From NCBI GenBank assembly GCA_021783995.1, contig JAJXTH010000010.1:1-64000 (forward strand): a stretch of DNA of 64,000 nt. Direction: 5' to 3'. The notes beneath the pieces are model-generated. The model saw only the letters and a list, made by a program, of their open reading frames with translations. It did not search any database and was not told the origin of the DNA. The stretch comes from Pseudomonadota bacterium (lineage in GTDB: Bacteria > Pseudomonadota > Gammaproteobacteria > Burkholderiales > Gallionellaceae). The position numbers and the translations under genes were made by a program. Shown piece by piece: positions 20,811 to 33,239 of this stretch (the first letter of the stretch is position 1; every line of letters begins with the position of its first letter).

Positions 20811-21207
20811 GTTCAGGTCCCTGTGTATGCAAAATGACTGATTCTATCAGGCTCTTCTTGTTGAATGGTTTGATCAGATACTGGTCGGAACCGGCCAGCT
20901 TGCCCCGGGCGCGATCAAACAGCGTGTCCTTGCTGGTCAGCATCACGACGGGAATGTTCTTGAATTGCGGATTGTTCTTGATCAATGCACAGGTCTGGTA
21001 ACCGTCCAGCCTCGGCATCATCACGTCCACAAATATGATGTCGGGGCGCGTGTCCACCACCTTTGACAGCCCATCGAATCCGTCTTCGGCAAGCACCACC
21101 TGACACCCTGCCTGCGATAGAAATATCTCTCCACTACGTCGTATGGTGTTGCTGTCGTCGATCAGCACGACTTTGACGCCAGACAATGGCAAATTTGCGC
21201 TCAACAT
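20800..21207 (-). CDS. pilG: Response regulator PilG
   Basis: REC domain VVLIDDSNTIRRSGEIFLSQAGC, IIFVDVMMPRLDGYQTCALIK. Confidence 0.92.
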   Translation of the reverse strand: MLSANLPLSGVKVVLIDDSNTIRRSGEIFLSQAGCQVVLAEDGFDGLSKVVDTRPDIIFVDVMMPRLDGYQTCALIKNNPQFKNIPVVMLTSKDTLFDRARGKLAGSDQYLIKPFNKKSLIESVILHTQGPEHDY

Positions 21208-21307
21208 ATCCCCCTTGCTATGACGAAGCCACCATATTTTCAGGATTTTATTTCTATCCTAACCGATAGCACACTGAATTGGCAATTTCCATTGCCTGAC
21301 GCTCAGC

Positions 21308-22762
21308 CTAGCGCCGCCAGAAATGCGGGGTGAACAGAATCAGCACGGTGAATATTTCGAGCCTTCCGATCAGCATGGAAAGCGTGCACACCCAGGTCTG
21401 AAAATCCGTCAGGCCCTGATAATTGCTCGCAGGGCCCACCGCTCCAAGACCCGGTCCTGCATTGTTGATGCAGGCGATCACCGCCGAAAAAGCCGAAACG
21501 AAATCCAGACCGCTGATCAAAAGAACAAAGGTCAGAACGACCACGCTCATGAAATACAGAAAGATGAATCCCAGCACCGAGAACACCACGTTGTTCGGAA
21601 TGACCTGCCCTCCTATCTTCAGCGGATTCACGGCAGACGGATGCAGCAGCCTGATGAATTCGCGTCCAGCCTGCTTGAACAGGATCAGCGTCCTGATCAT
21701 CTTGATGCCTCCCCCTGTGGAACCGGAGCTTGCGGTTATGCACCCGAGAAACAACAGCCAAAGCGGCGCGAATATCGGCCAGCGGCTGAAATCCGCATTG
21801 TTCAGGCCGCAATCTGTCGCCATCGACACCACATTGAAACTGGCATGGCGCAACGATGACCAGAAGTCGGGATATACGTTCTTCCACCAGAGGAATACGG
21901 CCATGCCGGCAACGCTCGAAAGAACCAGTCCCAGCATGGAGAGCCCTTCCACATCCAGGAGATAGGGCATGAAACTCTTCTTGCGCCAGGCCAGAAAGTG
22001 GGTTGCAAAATTCATCGCGGCCAGCAGCATGAACGCCATCAGAACAGCCTCGATCACGGGCGAATTGAAATAGCCTATGCTGGCATCATGCGTCGAAAAT
22101 GCGCCCAGTCCCATCGCGGCGAACGCATGGCAGACCGCATCCAGCCAGCTCATGCCGGCAATCTTAAGCGATGCGATGCAGCAAAGCGTGATCACAAGAT
22201 AGACCAGCCACAGGTTGCGCGCCGTCTCCGTGATGCGCGGTGTAAGCGCGGTCTCCTTCATGGGCCCCGGAGTTTCCGCCTTGAAAAGCTGCCGCCCGCC
22301 TATGCCAAGGAGCGGCATCACCGCGACAGAAAGCACGATGATCCCCATGCCGCCAAGCCAGTTCAATTCATGGCGCCAGATGTTGATCGCAGGCGGCAGA
22401 TGATCGAGCCCGGTCAGCACGGTGGCCCCCGTGGTGCTGAGCCCCGACATGGCTTCGAAATAGGCATCGGTGAAACTAAGGGTTGGCAACGCCATCAGAA
22501 ACGGCAGTGTTGCGACCGCAGGCATGGCCGTCCACATTGCAGCCACGAGCAGATAACCCTGCCTTATCGATAATTCGCCTTTGTAATGTCGTGTAAAAAA
22601 CCACAGCACGCCTCCTATGAACACCGTCCACCCCATCGCCAGAAGAAAATCCTTCAAGACTGCAAGGTCGGCATAGATCAGCGCCGTGATCACCGGCATC
22701 GCATAGGCCAGGCTGAATACCATGATCATCAGACCCAGCGCACGAATGACGGTGCGTTCCAT
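21308..22762 (-). CDS. trkH: Trk potassium uptake channel protein TrkH
   Basis: TM protein with STTGATVLTGLDHLP, TASSGSTGGGIKMIR selectivity-filter motifs; paired with trkA. Confidence 0.94.
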   Translation of the reverse strand: MERTVIRALGLMIMVFSLAYAMPVITALIYADLAVLKDFLLAMGWTVFIGGVLWFFTRHYKGELSIRQGYLLVAAMWTAMPAVATLPFLMALPTLSFTDAYFEAMSGLSTTGATVLTGLDHLPPAINIWRHELNWLGGMGIIVLSVAVMPLLGIGGRQLFKAETPGPMKETALTPRITETARNLWLVYLVITLCCIASLKIAGMSWLDAVCHAFAAMGLGAFSTHDASIGYFNSPVIEAVLMAFMLLAAMNFATHFLAWRKKSFMPYLLDVEGLSMLGLVLSSVAGMAVFLWWKNVYPDFWSSLRHASFNVVSMATDCGLNNADFSRWPIFAPLWLLFLGCITASSGSTGGGIKMIRTLILFKQAGREFIRLLHPSAVNPLKIGGQVIPNNVVFSVLGFIFLYFMSVVVLTFVLLISGLDFVSAFSAVIACINNAGPGLGAVGPASNYQGLTDFQTWVCTLSMLIGRLEIFTVLILFTPHFWRR

Positions 22763-24135
22763 CAGAAGAACCCAAGGTTGACCTGGAACAGCTTCTCGAC
22801 TTTTTTCACCATGGGCTTGTTGATGACGAATACGATGACGTGATCCTCAGCCTCTATCATCAGGTCGTGGTGCCCCATCATGACTTCATCGCCACGCACC
22901 ACCGCGCCTATCGTCGCCCCCTTGGGCAGATCGATTTCGTCTATGCGGCGCCCAACCACCCTGGAAGATTGCCGGTCGCCGTGCACAACCAGTTCGAGCG
23001 CTTCTGCAGCGCCGCGCCGCAACGAATGCACCGCAGCCACATCGCCCTTCCTCACATAGGCGAGCAGCGAGCCTATGGTGACCTGCGCCGGAGAGAGCGC
23101 AATGTCTATCTTTCCGCTTTGCACGAGATCGACATACGCGCTGCGGTTGATCAGCGAAATCACCTTGTGCGCGCCTGCCTGCTTTGCAAGAAGAGAAGAC
23201 ATGATGTTGTTCTCGTCGTCGTTGGTCAGCGCGCAGAACACATCCACCTCGTCGACCCCCTCCTGCTGCATCAATTTCTCGTCGGTGCCATCGCCGTGCA
23301 GCACCAGCGCTTTCGACAATTCGCCCGCAAGCCTCTCGCAGGACTTCTTGTTGTATTCGATCAGTTTCACCTGATAGTCGTGTTCCAGCGCCCTGGCGAG
23401 GCGCCTCCCTATATTGCCGCCCCCGGCGATCATGATGCGCCTTGCTGGCTTGTCCATGCGGCGCATCTCCTTCAGCACGCTGCGTATGTTCCTGGTCGCC
23501 GCGATGAAGAAAATCTCGTCTCCTTCCTCGACCACCGTGCCGCCCTCCGGTATCAGCGGCCCGTCCTTGCGGAAGATCGCTGCCACCCTTGTGTCGATCT
23601 GCGGCATGTGTGTGTGCAGATAGCTCAGCGGCTTCCCCACCAGTGGACCGCCCGCAAAGGCGCGCACCGCGACCAGCGATGCCTTGCCCTGGGAGAAACG
23701 CAGTACCTGCAGTGCCTCGGGAAACTCGATCAGCTTGGTGATGTAATCGGTAAGGATCTGCTCGGGGCAGATGGAAAAATCCACGCAAAAATTGTCCTTG
23801 CTGAACAGTTCAGGACGCGCAAGGTAATCGGCGGATCGTATCCTTGCGATGCGCGTGGGCGTGTTGTAAAGGCTGGCTGCCAGCTTGCAGGCCACCATGT
23901 TGACTTCATCGCTTTGCGTCACTGCGAGCAGCATGTCGGCTTCAGCGATGCCGGCTTCTTCGAGCACGGAAGGGTGAGATGCATTGCCGGTCAGCGTGCG
24001 CAGGTCGAATCTCTCCTGCAGCAAGGCGAGCTTTGCGGCATCCTGGTCGACGACAGTGATGTCATTGGCCTCGTTCACCAGACTTTCGGCGACGGTCGAA
24101 CCCACCTGGCCTGCTCCCAGTATCAATATTTTCAA
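22762..24135 (-). CDS. trkA: Trk system potassium uptake protein TrkA
   Basis: Two RCK/TrkA-N domains (ILGAGQVGSTVAESL, IAGGGNIGRRLARAL). Confidence 0.95.
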   Translation of the reverse strand: MKILILGAGQVGSTVAESLVNEANDITVVDQDAAKLALLQERFDLRTLTGNASHPSVLEEAGIAEADMLLAVTQSDEVNMVACKLAASLYNTPTRIARIRSADYLARPELFSKDNFCVDFSICPEQILTDYITKLIEFPEALQVLRFSQGKASLVAVRAFAGGPLVGKPLSYLHTHMPQIDTRVAAIFRKDGPLIPEGGTVVEEGDEIFFIAATRNIRSVLKEMRRMDKPARRIMIAGGGNIGRRLARALEHDYQVKLIEYNKKSCERLAGELSKALVLHGDGTDEKLMQQEGVDEVDVFCALTNDDENNIMSSLLAKQAGAHKVISLINRSAYVDLVQSGKIDIALSPAQVTIGSLLAYVRKGDVAAVHSLRRGAAEALELVVHGDRQSSRVVGRRIDEIDLPKGATIGAVVRGDEVMMGHHDLMIEAEDHVIVFVINKPMVKKVEKLFQVNLGFF

Positions 24136-24181
24136 GATGCTTCCTTATGTTCTTGAAAAAGCTATCGTGCAGGCCGAAGGA

Positions 24182-25021
24182 TCAGCGCGGGTCAGCCTGC
24201 TGTTCGCGTATCCAGTTTTTCCACTCGACAAACAGGGCATCGCTGCGGGCGGCGATCACGGAGCGGCGCCAGACGTCGCCCGCGGAAAAATCATCGTTCT
24301 CTATGCATGCCGCGTATCCGCCCGCCTCGGAGAGAATCAGCGCGCCTGCCGCGTAATCCCAGAGTTTCTGCCCGCCGTGAAGGTAGAGGTCATAGCGCCC
24401 GGCCGCGGTATAACACCATTCCAGCGCACTCGCGCCGAAGTTACGCTGAGATGCGCAGGGCGGACTGGTCGCAAGCTTTGCCGCGAGCTTCGGGTTCAAG
24501 CGTTTCAGGTCCACATTGGCAAGCGCCTGGTTCATGCTGCTTGCAATCGCGTGTCCGAGCAGCTTTTCCCCATTCAGATAAGCCCCCCTGCCAACCTCCG
24601 CTGCAAACATCTCATCTGAGACGGGCGCGTAGACCACACCCAGCACCGCCTTACCTTCGCGCAGCAGAGCAACGGAAACTGCAAAATAGGGAAGGCCGTG
24701 CACGAAATTCGACGTGCCGTCTATCGGATCCACGCACCACAACCCCTCATGCGAGGACTGCCAGATCGCCTGCTGCTCCTCTTCGGACATCTCCTCTCCC
24801 AGCACGGGCACATTGGAAATTGCCTGAAGTTTTTTGGACAGCATGGTTTGCGTGGCAATATCCGCATCGGTGCACAGGCTGCCATCGCTCTTGTGCTGGT
24901 GAGCCACCTTCAGATAGCGCGGCATGATCTCTTCTGCCGCAACGAGCTTGACCGCGGCGATGGTGGCCCTGAGCCGCGCGCTCATGCCGGTGAATTTCGG
25001 CGGCTGCACCATGCTACTCAT
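24182..25021 (-). CDS. Inositol monophosphatase family protein
   Basis: WCVDPIDGTSNFVHGLPYFAVSVAL motif and C-terminal WDYAAGALILSEAGG. Confidence 0.93.
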   Translation of the reverse strand: MSSMVQPPKFTGMSARLRATIAAVKLVAAEEIMPRYLKVAHQHKSDGSLCTDADIATQTMLSKKLQAISNVPVLGEEMSEEEQQAIWQSSHEGLWCVDPIDGTSNFVHGLPYFAVSVALLREGKAVLGVVYAPVSDEMFAAEVGRGAYLNGEKLLGHAIASSMNQALANVDLKRLNPKLAAKLATSPPCASQRNFGASALEWCYTAAGRYDLYLHGGQKLWDYAAGALILSEAGGYAACIENDDFSAGDVWRRSVIAARSDALFVEWKNWIREQQADPR

Positions 25022-25568
25022 TCTTCCACTTTATGGAACATCCCATGCTTGCAAACTGCTCCTGCGGACCTTGCCCGGTCTTTGCCACTTGCAGCATCGC
25101 GCTGTAAAGATCGCGCGGCGCGTCCTGAACGAGCTCCTTGCGTGACGCGTCCAGCCTGCCGCGATATTGCAGTTCCATATCGGCATTGAACCCGAAAAAA
25201 TCGGGCGTGCACACGGCGCCATAATCCTTCGCCACCTGCTGGCTTTCATCCAGCACATAAGGGAATGGATAGCGATACTGCTCGGCCACGAGCTTCATGT
25301 TCTCGAACGAGTCTTCCGCGTACTCTGCCACATCGTTGGACATGATCGCGATGCTGTTGATGCCGTGCTGCTGCAATTCGAGCGTATCGCGCACAAGGCG
25401 CTCGCGTATGGATTTCACATAGGGGCAATGATTGCAGATGAACATCACCAGCAGGCCGTTCTTGCCGCGCGCGCTGGCAAGGTTGTAGCGCTTGCCATCG
25501 ATGCCCGGAAGATCGAAATCACGCGCCTTCCAGCCGAAATTGCAAAGAGGGGGTTGCAGACTGACCAT
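25014..25568 (-). CDS. Thioredoxin-like (AhpC/TSA) family protein
   Basis: LVMFICNHCPYVKSIRERL; peroxiredoxin-like fold. Confidence 0.88.
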   Translation of the reverse strand: MVSLQPPLCNFGWKARDFDLPGIDGKRYNLASARGKNGLLVMFICNHCPYVKSIRERLVRDTLELQQHGINSIAIMSNDVAEYAEDSFENMKLVAEQYRYPFPYVLDESQQVAKDYGAVCTPDFFGFNADMELQYRGRLDASRKELVQDAPRDLYSAMLQVAKTGQGPQEQFASMGCSIKWKNE

Positions 25569-25641
25569 TTCTTCATGCTCCTGACAAGATATTCTCCTGC
25601 GGTATATTATCACGCCTGTAGCCACTCTTAACGTTCTCATC

Positions 25642-26385
25642 ATGCCGCGCTTCTATTGTCCGCCGCCGTTACCACACACGGACATTTTCGTTCTGCCGGA
25701 AAATGCAGCGCATCATGCCATACGCGTATTGCGCCTACATGAAGGAGACAGCGTGCAGCTCTTCGACGGGCAGGGCGCGGAATGCCATGGCTATATCGAG
25801 AAGATTTCCGGGAAGCAGGTGGTCCTGGGCCGCATCGTTCACGTCGAAGTAAATCGGGAGTCTCCTCTTCCCGTGCTGCTCGCGCAGTCCTTGTCCAGCA
25901 GCGAAAAAATGGACTGGATCATACAAAAAGCAACAGAGCTCGGCGCGGCCGAGATACAACCGCTTGACACCGAACGCAGCGTTGCAAGGCTCACAGCCGA
26001 ACGAGCGGAGCGCCGCATGGAACACTGGAAGCAGGTCTCCATCTCCGCATGCGAGCAGTGCGGCCGCAATACCCTTCCCCTGATACATGCGCCGATGGAC
26101 ATCATGGCCTGGCTGGACAGAATGCGTTCGATCGATTGCAGCAAGTTCATCCTGCTGCCTGAGGGTTCCGATGCGCTGCATGAACAGCAAAAACCCAAAA
26201 ACACGGCTGCATTGCTGATCGGCGCCGAGGGCGGCTTCTCGCAGACGGAAGCCGAATCTGCGTTGCTTGCAGGCTTTGTTCCGATATGCCTGGGCGCGCG
26301 CATCCTGCGCACCGAGACGGCAGCAATCGCGGGGCTTGCAACGCTGCAGACGCTCTGGGGGGATTTTTGCAGGCAGCCATTTTGA
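25642..26385 (+). CDS. rsmE: 16S rRNA (uracil1498-N3)-methyltransferase
   Basis: ALLIGAEGGFSQTEAESALLAGFVPICLGARILRTETAAIAGL. Confidence 0.95.
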   Translation: MPRFYCPPPLPHTDIFVLPENAAHHAIRVLRLHEGDSVQLFDGQGAECHGYIEKISGKQVVLGRIVHVEVNRESPLPVLLAQSLSSSEKMDWIIQKATELGAAEIQPLDTERSVARLTAERAERRMEHWKQVSISACEQCGRNTLPLIHAPMDIMAWLDRMRSIDCSKFILLPEGSDALHEQQKPKNTAALLIGAEGGFSQTEAESALLAGFVPICLGARILRTETAAIAGLATLQTLWGDFCRQPF

Positions 26386-26396
26386 AAGGAGAGCAA

Positions 26397-26582
26397 ATGC
26401 CTTATGTGAACATACGCATCGCGGGAAGCCTGAGCCGCGAACAGAAAGCCAGGATCGCAAAGGAAATCACCGATACGCTTGAGCGCATCGCAGAAAAGCC
26501 TGCCTCTTACACCTATATTGCATTCGATGAGCTTCCGGACGAGAATTGGGCCATCGCAGGCAAACTGCTCGACGAAATGTAG
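26397..26582 (+). CDS. 4-oxalocrotonate tautomerase family protein
   Basis: 61-aa protein MPYVNIRIAGSLSREQKARIAKEITDTLERI; conserved N-terminal Pro. Confidence 0.85.
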   Translation: MPYVNIRIAGSLSREQKARIAKEITDTLERIAEKPASYTYIAFDELPDENWAIAGKLLDEM

Positions 26583-26592
26583 GAGTACAAGC

Positions 26593-27915
26593 ATGCCCAA
26601 TGCAACCCCCCCCGACGGCTTCGTCGCCTGGTTCCGCTCCGTCGCACCCTACATCAACAGCTTCCGCGGCAAGACCTTCGTCATCGCATTCGGCGGCGAA
26701 GTGGTTGCCGACGGAAAATTCGTCGAACTGACCCACGACTTCAATCTGCTGGCAGCACTCGGCATCCGCCTGGTGCTGGTGCACGGCGCGCGTCCGCAGA
26801 TCGAACAGCACCTGGCGAAGTTGGATCTGGAAGACAGCTACCATCAGGGAATACGCCTGACCGATGCCGCTACCATGCAACTCGTCAAGGAAGCCGTCGG
26901 ACGCGTGCGCGTCGAGATCGAGGCCTTGCTTTCCATGGGGCTCGCCAATTCTCCGATGGCCAATGCGGACATAAGGGTGGCAGGCGGAAACTTCATCACC
27001 GCGCAGCCCATGGGCGTGATCAACGGCGTGGACCTGCAGCACACAGGCTGCGTGCGCAAGGTGGATGTCGCAGCGCTCAACGACCGCATGGAATTTGGAG
27101 AAGTGGTGCTGCTCTCGCCCCTGGGTTATTCGCCCACCGGGGAAGTGTTCAACCTCACTCTGGAGGATGTCGCGACATCGACAGCCATCGCACTGGATGC
27201 AGACAAGCTGGTATTTCTGATGGATGTAGACGGGGTTCTGGACAGCAAGGGCACACTTCTCAAGGAGCTGACCGCAGCGCAAGCTCTTTCAGAGATGTCC
27301 TCCAACCGCAACTTGTCCGACGACGTGAGCCTGTTCCTTCCCTGCGCGATACGCGCCTGCGAAGCGGGGGTTGCGCGCACGCACCTGATCAGCCGCCATG
27401 CCGATGGCGCGATACTTCAGGAACTGTTCAGCGACGAAGGCATTGGCACGATGATCGTCGAGTCCACCCTCAACACGCTGCGCGACGCCACGATAGAGGA
27501 TGTGGGCGGCATACTGCAACTGCTGGTCCCGCTCGAAGAGCAGGGCATACTGGTCAGGCGCAACCGCGAACTCCTGGAGCGCGAAATCGAACGCTTCGTG
27601 GTGCTGGAACACGACCATCGCATCGTCGGCTGCGCAGCGCTCTATCCCTTTCCGGACGAGGCTGCCGCGGAACTTGCCTGTCTCGCGGTCGATCCCCAGT
27701 ACCGCGATCGCGGGTATGGGGAAGCGATCATGAACCACATGACATCTATCGCCAAGACGCAGAAATTCAAGAAACTCTTCGTGCTGACCACGCGCACAGC
27801 GCACTGGTTCCTGGAGCGCGGCTTCAGGGAGAGTGCCGCCTCCGAGCTTCCTTCCCAGAAGAAGGCCCTATACAACTACCAGAGAAAATCCAAGGTATTC
27901 GTCAAGAAGATCTAG
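26593..27915 (+). CDS. argA: Amino-acid N-acetyltransferase (N-acetylglutamate synthase)
   Basis: N-terminal amino acid kinase domain (FVIAFGGEVV, LVLVHGARPQI) and C-terminal GNAT domain (YRDRGYGEAIMNH). Confidence 0.95.
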   Translation: MPNATPPDGFVAWFRSVAPYINSFRGKTFVIAFGGEVVADGKFVELTHDFNLLAALGIRLVLVHGARPQIEQHLAKLDLEDSYHQGIRLTDAATMQLVKEAVGRVRVEIEALLSMGLANSPMANADIRVAGGNFITAQPMGVINGVDLQHTGCVRKVDVAALNDRMEFGEVVLLSPLGYSPTGEVFNLTLEDVATSTAIALDADKLVFLMDVDGVLDSKGTLLKELTAAQALSEMSSNRNLSDDVSLFLPCAIRACEAGVARTHLISRHADGAILQELFSDEGIGTMIVESTLNTLRDATIEDVGGILQLLVPLEEQGILVRRNRELLEREIERFVVLEHDHRIVGCAALYPFPDEAAAELACLAVDPQYRDRGYGEAIMNHMTSIAKTQKFKKLFVLTTRTAHWFLERGFRESAASELPSQKKALYNYQRKSKVFVKKI

Positions 27916-27923
27916 CTGCAGCA

Positions 27924-29237
27924 TCAGTGGAAGGCCTGGTTGATACGCGCGAGCTCCGCCTCGTCGAGCTCTCCCACCGCCGCCTTCAGGCGCAGCTCGC
28001 TCAGGAGATAGTCGTATTCGGCACGGTACAGATCGCGGCGCGTTGCATAAAGCTGCTGACGTGTGTTCAGCACATCAAGATTGGTGCGCACGCCGACCTC
28101 CTGGCCAAGCTTGTTGGAATCCAGCGCAGTCTGGCTTGAAACCAGCGCCTGCTGCAAGGCTTCGACCTGTGATACGCCCGTTATCACACCGAGATAAGAC
28201 TGCCTTGCCTGCTGATCGACGCTGCGGCGCGCATTCTCCATGTCCTGCCTTGCGCGATCCCTGTTTGCTTCCGCCTCGCGCGACTTTGACCTGATCATGC
28301 CTCCCTCGAATACAGGCATGTTGAGCTGGACGCCCAGGCTCTTGGTCGTGATGTCGCTCGCCATGCTTCCGCCCATGTTGCTGTTGGAGTAGTTCGCCAC
28401 CAGGTCCAGGGTCGGATAATGCCCGGCACGGTTCTTCTCCACTTCCTTCTCCGCAAGCTCAAGCCCTGCATGGGAAATGGCGAGCTGCGGGCTGTTGCTC
28501 TCGGCATTGGCCACCCATTTTTCCGCGCCGACGGGCTCTGGCATTCCGGGCTTGAATTTCGCGCTCAGGGATTTCAGATCGCGCTTGTCCTCGTTGATCA
28601 GCTGCTGCAATGCGCTGCGCTTGATTTCCAGATTGTTCTCTGCAGCGATCTGCTGAGAATAAACCTGGTCGTGACGCGCCTGCGCTTCATTGGTATCCGT
28701 GATCGTTGCGGTTCCCACCTCGAAATTCCGTTTGGCCTGGGCAAGCTGCTCGTCTATCGCGGCCTTCTGTGCCTTTGCAAGCTCCACATCGTTCTCTGCC
28801 ATCAGCACATCGAAGTAGGCCTGCGCGGTGCGCAGCACGAGATCCTGTTCGGCGATTCTCAGTTGCGCATCGGTCTGCACAACCTGCAGTTGCGCCTCGG
28901 TGTAAGTCAGCCAATTCTGCTCGCGATACAAGGGCTGGACCAGCGTCACGCCATAGCCATTGCTGTTGTACCGGTAACTGCCATTGATCACGGAGAGCGG
29001 AAAACCTAAGTACTGCACGTTCTGGTTGTTGGCCGTCGAATTCGCATTCAGGCTGACGGTAGGCATAAGCAGCGAACGTCCCTGTGGCAGCTTTTCGGCC
29101 CCTGCCTGCTGCGCGGCTCTTGCAGCTGCAATCACAGGGTCGTTGCGCTGCGCGCTGTGATAGATGTCCATCAGGTCGGCAGCCTCTGCGCCTTTTGATG
29201 CCATCGCCAGAAACAATATGAAAATTCTGATCTTCAT
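27924..29237 (-). CDS. TolC family outer membrane efflux protein
   Basis: Signal peptide and TolC repeats (LMDIYHSAQRNDPVIAAARAA, SQVEALQQALVSSQTALDSNKLGQEVGVRTNLDVLNTRQQLYATRRDLYRAEYDYLLSELRLKAAVG). Confidence 0.94.
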   Translation of the reverse strand: MKIRIFILFLAMASKGAEAADLMDIYHSAQRNDPVIAAARAAQQAGAEKLPQGRSLLMPTVSLNANSTANNQNVQYLGFPLSVINGSYRYNSNGYGVTLVQPLYREQNWLTYTEAQLQVVQTDAQLRIAEQDLVLRTAQAYFDVLMAENDVELAKAQKAAIDEQLAQAKRNFEVGTATITDTNEAQARHDQVYSQQIAAENNLEIKRSALQQLINEDKRDLKSLSAKFKPGMPEPVGAEKWVANAESNSPQLAISHAGLELAEKEVEKNRAGHYPTLDLVANYSNSNMGGSMASDITTKSLGVQLNMPVFEGGMIRSKSREAEANRDRARQDMENARRSVDQQARQSYLGVITGVSQVEALQQALVSSQTALDSNKLGQEVGVRTNLDVLNTRQQLYATRRDLYRAEYDYLLSELRLKAAVGELDEAELARINQAFH

Positions 29238-29262
29238 CGGGCTCGCTCGGCCATGGCCATGT

Positions 29263-29919
29263 TCAGAAGACGAACCGTTCCGGCTGCTCGGCATTCTGCA
29301 GAGGCGAAATGCAGGTTTCCACGATATTGACCGTTTCGAACACATCGGGCGCCGCTCGCGTGATCAGCTTCGCTTCCATCACTGGCGCTTCGCCTACGAT
29401 CGCAAAAAGGCGCCCGCCGATGTTCAGGCTGTCCTGAAAGGATTTGGGCAATACAGGTGTGGAGCCTGTCAGCACGATGATGTCGTATTTTCCTTCCCAT
29501 CCGTGCGATGCGTCTCCAATCTCGAGCGCGACATTCTCGCAATGATGCAGATGCGCTTTCGCCATCAAACTGAGTTCGGGCACGATCTCGACCGAGGTGA
29601 CATGCGCTGCAAGCGCCGCAAGCAATGCGGTCAAGTAACCGCTGCCCGTGCCCACTTCAAGCACGCGGTCGCTGCGCTTTACATGCAACTCCTGCAATAC
29701 GCGCGCCTCGAGCTTCGGCGGCCACATGGATGCCCCGTGTCCGAGCGGTATTTCCATGTCCATGAAGGCCATTGCCTTCCTATTCTCCGGAACGAAATGC
29801 TCCCGACGGATGCGATGCAGAAGTTCCAGAATCCGCGTATCCAGCACATCCCAGGGGCGAATCTGCTGCTCTATCATATTGAAGCGTGCCTGTTCCATGT
29901 TCAGCATTTTCCCATCCAT
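29263..29919 (-). CDS. Protein-L-isoaspartate O-methyltransferase family
   Basis: ARFNMIEQQIRPWDVLD and VLEVGTGSGYLTALLA SAM-binding motif; upstream of tolC homolog. Confidence 0.9.
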   Translation of the reverse strand: MDGKMLNMEQARFNMIEQQIRPWDVLDTRILELLHRIRREHFVPENRKAMAFMDMEIPLGHGASMWPPKLEARVLQELHVKRSDRVLEVGTGSGYLTALLAALAAHVTSVEIVPELSLMAKAHLHHCENVALEIGDASHGWEGKYDIIVLTGSTPVLPKSFQDSLNIGGRLFAIVGEAPVMEAKLITRAAPDVFETVNIVETCISPLQNAEQPERFVF

Positions 29920-30021
29920 CGGTGAAGTTTTGTGGCGCAGTATAGCAACACAGTGCACCCATGCTCAACATGACCCCGCAATCCGGTTGCTTTTGGCCTG
30001 ATTTTCCAGTACCTTGCACAA

Positions 30022-32007
<1,986 letters not shown>

Positions 32008-32030
32008 ACCCACTCTACCGGAATCATATA

Positions 32031-32882
32031 ATGACATTATTGCAAATCATCATCCTGGCCTTCGTCCAGGGTACCGCAGAACTCTTGCCCGTATCAAGCT
32101 CGGCGCATGTGATCGTGGCAGAGAAGCTGATGGGGCTGGACCCCACTGCACCTGAAATGACGCTTCTTCTCGTGATGCTGCACACAGGCACGATGTTCGC
32201 AGTGATCTTCTATTTCTGGAGGACGTGGCAGGAAAGCTTCTTCTCTTCAAGGGCTGTGTTCTGGGAGACCGTGAAATTCATCATGGCAGCGACCCTGCTG
32301 ACGGGTGTGGTGGGGTTGGCGCTCAAGTTCGCAATCGAAAGATTCTTCATGAAGGGGATCCCACATGCGGAAATCGAACTGCTGTTCGGAAACATGAATC
32401 TGATCGCCGCAGCGCTAGCGGCGGTCGGATTGCTGATTCTCTATGCAGGGATCAGAAGCCGTTCTGCCATCGGAGTCCCGCTGCGCATGAAGGAATCCTG
32501 CTATATCGGTGCAGTGCAGGGAATCTGCCTGCCTTTTCGCGGATTTTCGAGATCGGGTGCGACCATTTCCGCCGGACTGCTAATGGGTGTATCAAGGGAA
32601 AAACTCGAGGCGTTCAGCTTTGCGCTCGCGGTCGTGCTCACGCCCCCTGTCATCGCCCGTGAAGTGCTGCGCCTGCTTCTTTCACAGCATGCTTCCACCG
32701 CATCCAACCTATCGCATGTCTTCATGCCCAGCCTTCTAGGCATGGCATTCAGTTTTGTCGCAGGCCTACTTGCGCTCAAATGGCTTTCGAGCTGGCTGGA
32801 AAAGGGCCGCTGGCCGCTCTTCGGGCTTTACTGCCTCGCGGCATCCGCCGTTGTCTTCGCGCTGCACAAGAACGGCTTCTGA
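32031..32882 (+). CDS. uppP: Undecaprenyl-diphosphate phosphatase (UppP/BacA)
   Basis: AFVQGTAELLPVSSSAH and FRGFSRSGATISAGLLMG motifs. Confidence 0.94.
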   Translation: MTLLQIIILAFVQGTAELLPVSSSAHVIVAEKLMGLDPTAPEMTLLLVMLHTGTMFAVIFYFWRTWQESFFSSRAVFWETVKFIMAATLLTGVVGLALKFAIERFFMKGIPHAEIELLFGNMNLIAAALAAVGLLILYAGIRSRSAIGVPLRMKESCYIGAVQGICLPFRGFSRSGATISAGLLMGVSREKLEAFSFALAVVLTPPVIAREVLRLLLSQHASTASNLSHVFMPSLLGMAFSFVAGLLALKWLSSWLEKGRWPLFGLYCLAASAVVFALHKNGF

Positions 32883-32960
32883 TGCCAGGCCGCCTCATGC
32901 AAGACTGTCGCGTTAATGTCATAATCACTTCATAAAATACACAGACTGGAGAAATGCAAC

Positions 32961-33230
32961 ATGGCTAGAATGGTTCTATGTGTAAAACTGGGGCGCGAGG
33001 CCGAAGGGCTGGATCGCCTGCCTTATCCTGGCCCGCTTGGCCAGAAGATCTTTGACAACGTCTCCAAGGAAGCCTGGCAGGGATGGATCAAGTTTCAGAC
33101 CATGCTGGTCAACGAAAACCGTTTGAACCTTGCCGATCCTGCTGCCCGCAAGTATCTCGCAGCACAGATGGAAAACTATTTCTTCGGCTCGGGCGCGCAG
33201 ATGCCGGAAGGCTATACCCCTCAAAGATAG
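32961..33230 (+). CDS. yggX: Fe(2+)-trafficking / oxidative damage protection protein YggX
   Basis: Small protein with [55 protein letters not shown]. Confidence 0.96.
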   Translation: MARMVLCVKLGREAEGLDRLPYPGPLGQKIFDNVSKEAWQGWIKFQTMLVNENRLNLADPAARKYLAAQMENYFFGSGAQMPEGYTPQR

Positions 33231-33239
33231 GGGCGCGGA

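Noticed and set aside
21281-21296. GGCAAT-TTCC-ATTGCC hairpin between pilG and trkH
   Set aside because: Short 6-bp stem without U-tract; too weak to call a terminator or operator.
22840-24156. 438-aa plus-strand ORF
   Set aside because: Antisense to trkA, low-complexity composition.
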